DNA of 64,000 nt from Pohlia nutans (taxonomy: Eukaryota > Streptophyta > Bryopsida > Bryales > Mniaceae), in the NCBI GenBank assembly GCA_022496805.1, contig CM040093.1, forward strand, positions 14,176,213-14,240,212, given 5' to 3'. The notes beneath the pieces are model-generated. The model ran no database searches, had not been told where the DNA came from, and saw only the letters and a program-made list of their open reading frames with translations. The stretch's first letter is position 1. Every line of letters starts with the position of its first letter. This document shows positions 62,107 to 64,000 of this stretch, piece by piece. Position numbers and translations under genes: made by a program.

Positions 62107-62511
62107 ATGCCTAGTGTCGACGTCTCTGACCAGCTTTGAGGAGAGTGTTCTTGCCAAGTTGGAAGCCACAAGTGGTGGCATATATTGTTGTTTTTCATGA
62201 TTGACATGTGCCGAGTAAACTCTTGGATTATGCACAAGACTTTTTCCAAAATGGCGGAGAAGCGTCCACTTGATCATGTCGCTTTCACCATGAATCTAGC
62301 GGGGGCATTTATAGCTAATTGGGGCAAACAAAGAAGAGTCACTTCAATTTACAATCGTCGGCCTCATGTTCATTCACTTGTGAAGACCGAAAAAAGATGA
62401 GTGTGTAAGCAATGCCACTCATCGACAGTCACTAATTTGGCATGTCCACAATGTGGGGACGTGTTTCTCCACCTTGGGGTTGGTTTTTACAAGACCCATT
62501 TCCCACTTTGA
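62107..62511 (+). pseudogene. piggyBac (DDE_Tnp_1_7) transposase C-terminal relic
   Basis: A single frame with two TGA stops (62,137 and 62,398). It reads PSVDVSDQL-stop-GECSCQ, then HKWWHILLFFMIDMCRVNSW (about 62,158-62,217), then KPLDHVAF-like and MNLAGAFIANWG segments, and after the second stop VCKQCHSSTVTNLACPQCGD followed by FYKTHF. The signature G-V-D-x2-D-Q-L, then KWW..LFF..D, then a Cys-x2-Cys...Cys-x2-Cys...(F)Y.TH tail is that of piggyBac-family transposases, including the C-terminal cross-brace zinc domain that binds the element ends. Both stops would be Arg (CGA) before a C-to-T change. The catalytic Asp region is not visible upstream. No ends could be assigned. Confidence 0.8.
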
Positions 62512-64000
62512 ACAATAAGAATTTGCTATACAATCTACATTCCACTTTTATTACTTATCATTTTGTTTGTGTCTATATAGTTTTGCTCCTTCTAAATTTT
62601 ACCCTTATATATTTTTTATCCTTACATTAATTTTGACCCTTCTAATTTTTTCCCATTTTAAGTTTTACCCTTAATTTTTTCCCCTTCTAAATTTTTTCCC
62701 ATCTAAATTTTTCTTTGGCTATACATTCAATTTGTGCCCTTTATAATAAATTTTGTACAAATTTTTATGGTCAATTTGAAGTTTATTTTTTTTCAAGTTT
62801 CAATTTTCTATTTTTCAATCTTCATTTTTTAATTTTTTTTGTTCCAATTTTCAATACGGTGGCCTTGTAAATAGTCCATGATTTTGCCCCTAGTGAATAG
62901 TCAGTGCCCCTTGTAAACAATCCATGCTTTTGCTCCTTATGAACAATCCATTCTTTTGTTCCTTATGAAAAGTCCATGATTGCCCATAAGGAATAGTCCT
63001 CTTTATTTATAGTAAGATTGTATGTGGCAAATAAAGCCATTTTTGTTCTATCCAGTTTGGCGCATCTTCTTTGCTGGAACTCCCACCAAGACGAGCCGTT
63101 GGCATCTACTCACGAGTGATGACATCTGCCGGGGATTTTTTGTGGCTCCGCGGCACATAGTCTGCGTTTATGTGGCAACCCACTTGTCATTTTTGTCCCT
63201 GGTTCACTATTGTAGTGCTGTTGGAATCTTGTTGATGCACCAATCCAGTTCAATGGCCTCTGAGAACTCTAAACCCACCTTCTTTTGGCAGTATGATTTG
63301 AGCTCTGCCCAATATCGACGGTTCTGCATTACGGTACACATCTTCTTCTTTTACCTACTGGTGACCATGTCAACTATGCTTGAGCTTCTCCATTTTTTGA
63401 TGTTTGTATTTTGCCATTAGCTTTACTGCTACATTGGTGGCGATGGATACATGAACATAATGTTGATACTCACGTCAATACTGATTGTGGAATTGCTGCA
63501 TCCAGTTTCATAGATTTGATGACGATGCCAAGGTCGCTCGCTCACGATGTCGTTAGCAACGGTGCTTCACACTTCATGAACGCAACGAGCAGACTAACGT
63601 GATATCGAAGATACGCATCTGCTTGGGCTAATCTCATGTCTGTGCTTTTTTTAGGCAGTTCGTTGTTTGGTTGTGTCATTGCATGTAGTCCAAACAACAT
63701 CAATATTGATGGTTGCATGATAACATTGATTGTCTATTTTGTTTGTAAGAGTCAAGTGCAATTTCTACGTTTGCATTGTCACGTCTTTTGTATGGCCTTG
63801 ATGACAGTCAAACAAACACCGGAGCGGCGACATCGAGGCTAAGACATGGCACTTTCTTGTCACAATTGTGGGACTAGAGGGTAGTTGAACCATCACTTTT
63901 TGTTCTCCTAGCCCGGATGCACTCCGGGTTGTGAACAAATTTTCCCGTTTGACATATCAAAGGCAGCTCAACCACTTTGTTGCGTTCACTTGGATTTCAG
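62512..64000. other. Low-complexity and unassigned DNA
   Basis: 62,560-62,840 is T/C-rich with repeated TTTTACCCTT/TTTTTCCC motifs. 62,860-63,000 has degenerate repeats of about 35-40 bp around (A/T)ATAGTCCATG and CCTTATGAA. The frames at 63,022-63,420 and 63,411-63,602 are open but unrecognised. Confidence 0.4.

Noticed and set aside
63022..63420. 132-aa frame near the right edge
   Set aside because: Hydrophobic patches but no family resemblance and no exon signals I could trust.

Overview
The window is nuclear DNA of a land plant: AT-rich, gene-poor and repeat-rich, with three multi-exon genes that have ordinary GT-AG introns and more GC-rich exons. The genes are a cytokinin-type response regulator, a cytochrome P450 and a plastid photosystem-I assembly factor. 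I cannot name the species. The three proteins and the dense mix of MITE families would suit a non-seed land plant (lycophyte, fern or bryophyte), but that is inference.

Layout. At 0.19-0.5 kb (minus) is a truncated, internally deleted copy of the P450 first exon. At 1.33-2.70 kb (minus) is a four-exon type-A-like response regulator with an unusually long N-terminal extension, preceded by a tandem duplication at 2.99-3.61 kb. From 4.5 to 45.5 kb no intact gene is visible. That stretch holds MITEs, foldback elements, microsatellites and a dead hAT transposase (32.43-37.37 kb) that is broken by five small hairpin elements and a 1.6 kb insert. An intact four-exon P450 (520 aa) lies at 45.97-48.77 kb (plus). 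The interval 49-56.7 kb is repeats again, including a three-level nest (TA-flanked element, second TA-flanked element, SINE) at 51.5-53.3 kb. A three-exon PSA3/PDE329 homologue (278 aa, minus) lies at 56.93-60.25 kb. The right end holds a hAT-like N-terminal relic (61.27-61.92 kb) and a relic of the C-terminal end of a piggyBac-family (DDE_Tnp_1_7) transposase (62.11-62.51 kb).

The most striking pattern is a swarm of at least 18 short non-autonomous elements, in eight families named A to H here. All complete ends carry a terminal repeat close to TTAA-CCCCTAAANG. The flanking TTAA is kept at nearly every end and nothing beyond it is duplicated, and in four places neighbouring elements share one TTAA. 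That is the insertion signature of piggyBac (or Kolobok) transposons. Together with the piggyBac-like transposase relic it suggests an active past piggyBac lineage in this plant genome.

Other superfamilies are present too: Stowaway-like (TA target, CTCCCTC ends), Tourist/PIF-Harbinger-like (TTA/TAA target), and a hairpin family with 4-bp target duplications that has hit one hAT gene repeatedly. The three genes show no functional linkage. They share only MITEs: one CATAACATTC-ended family lies in P450 intron 3, immediately after the PSA3 stop codon, and upstream of PSA3.
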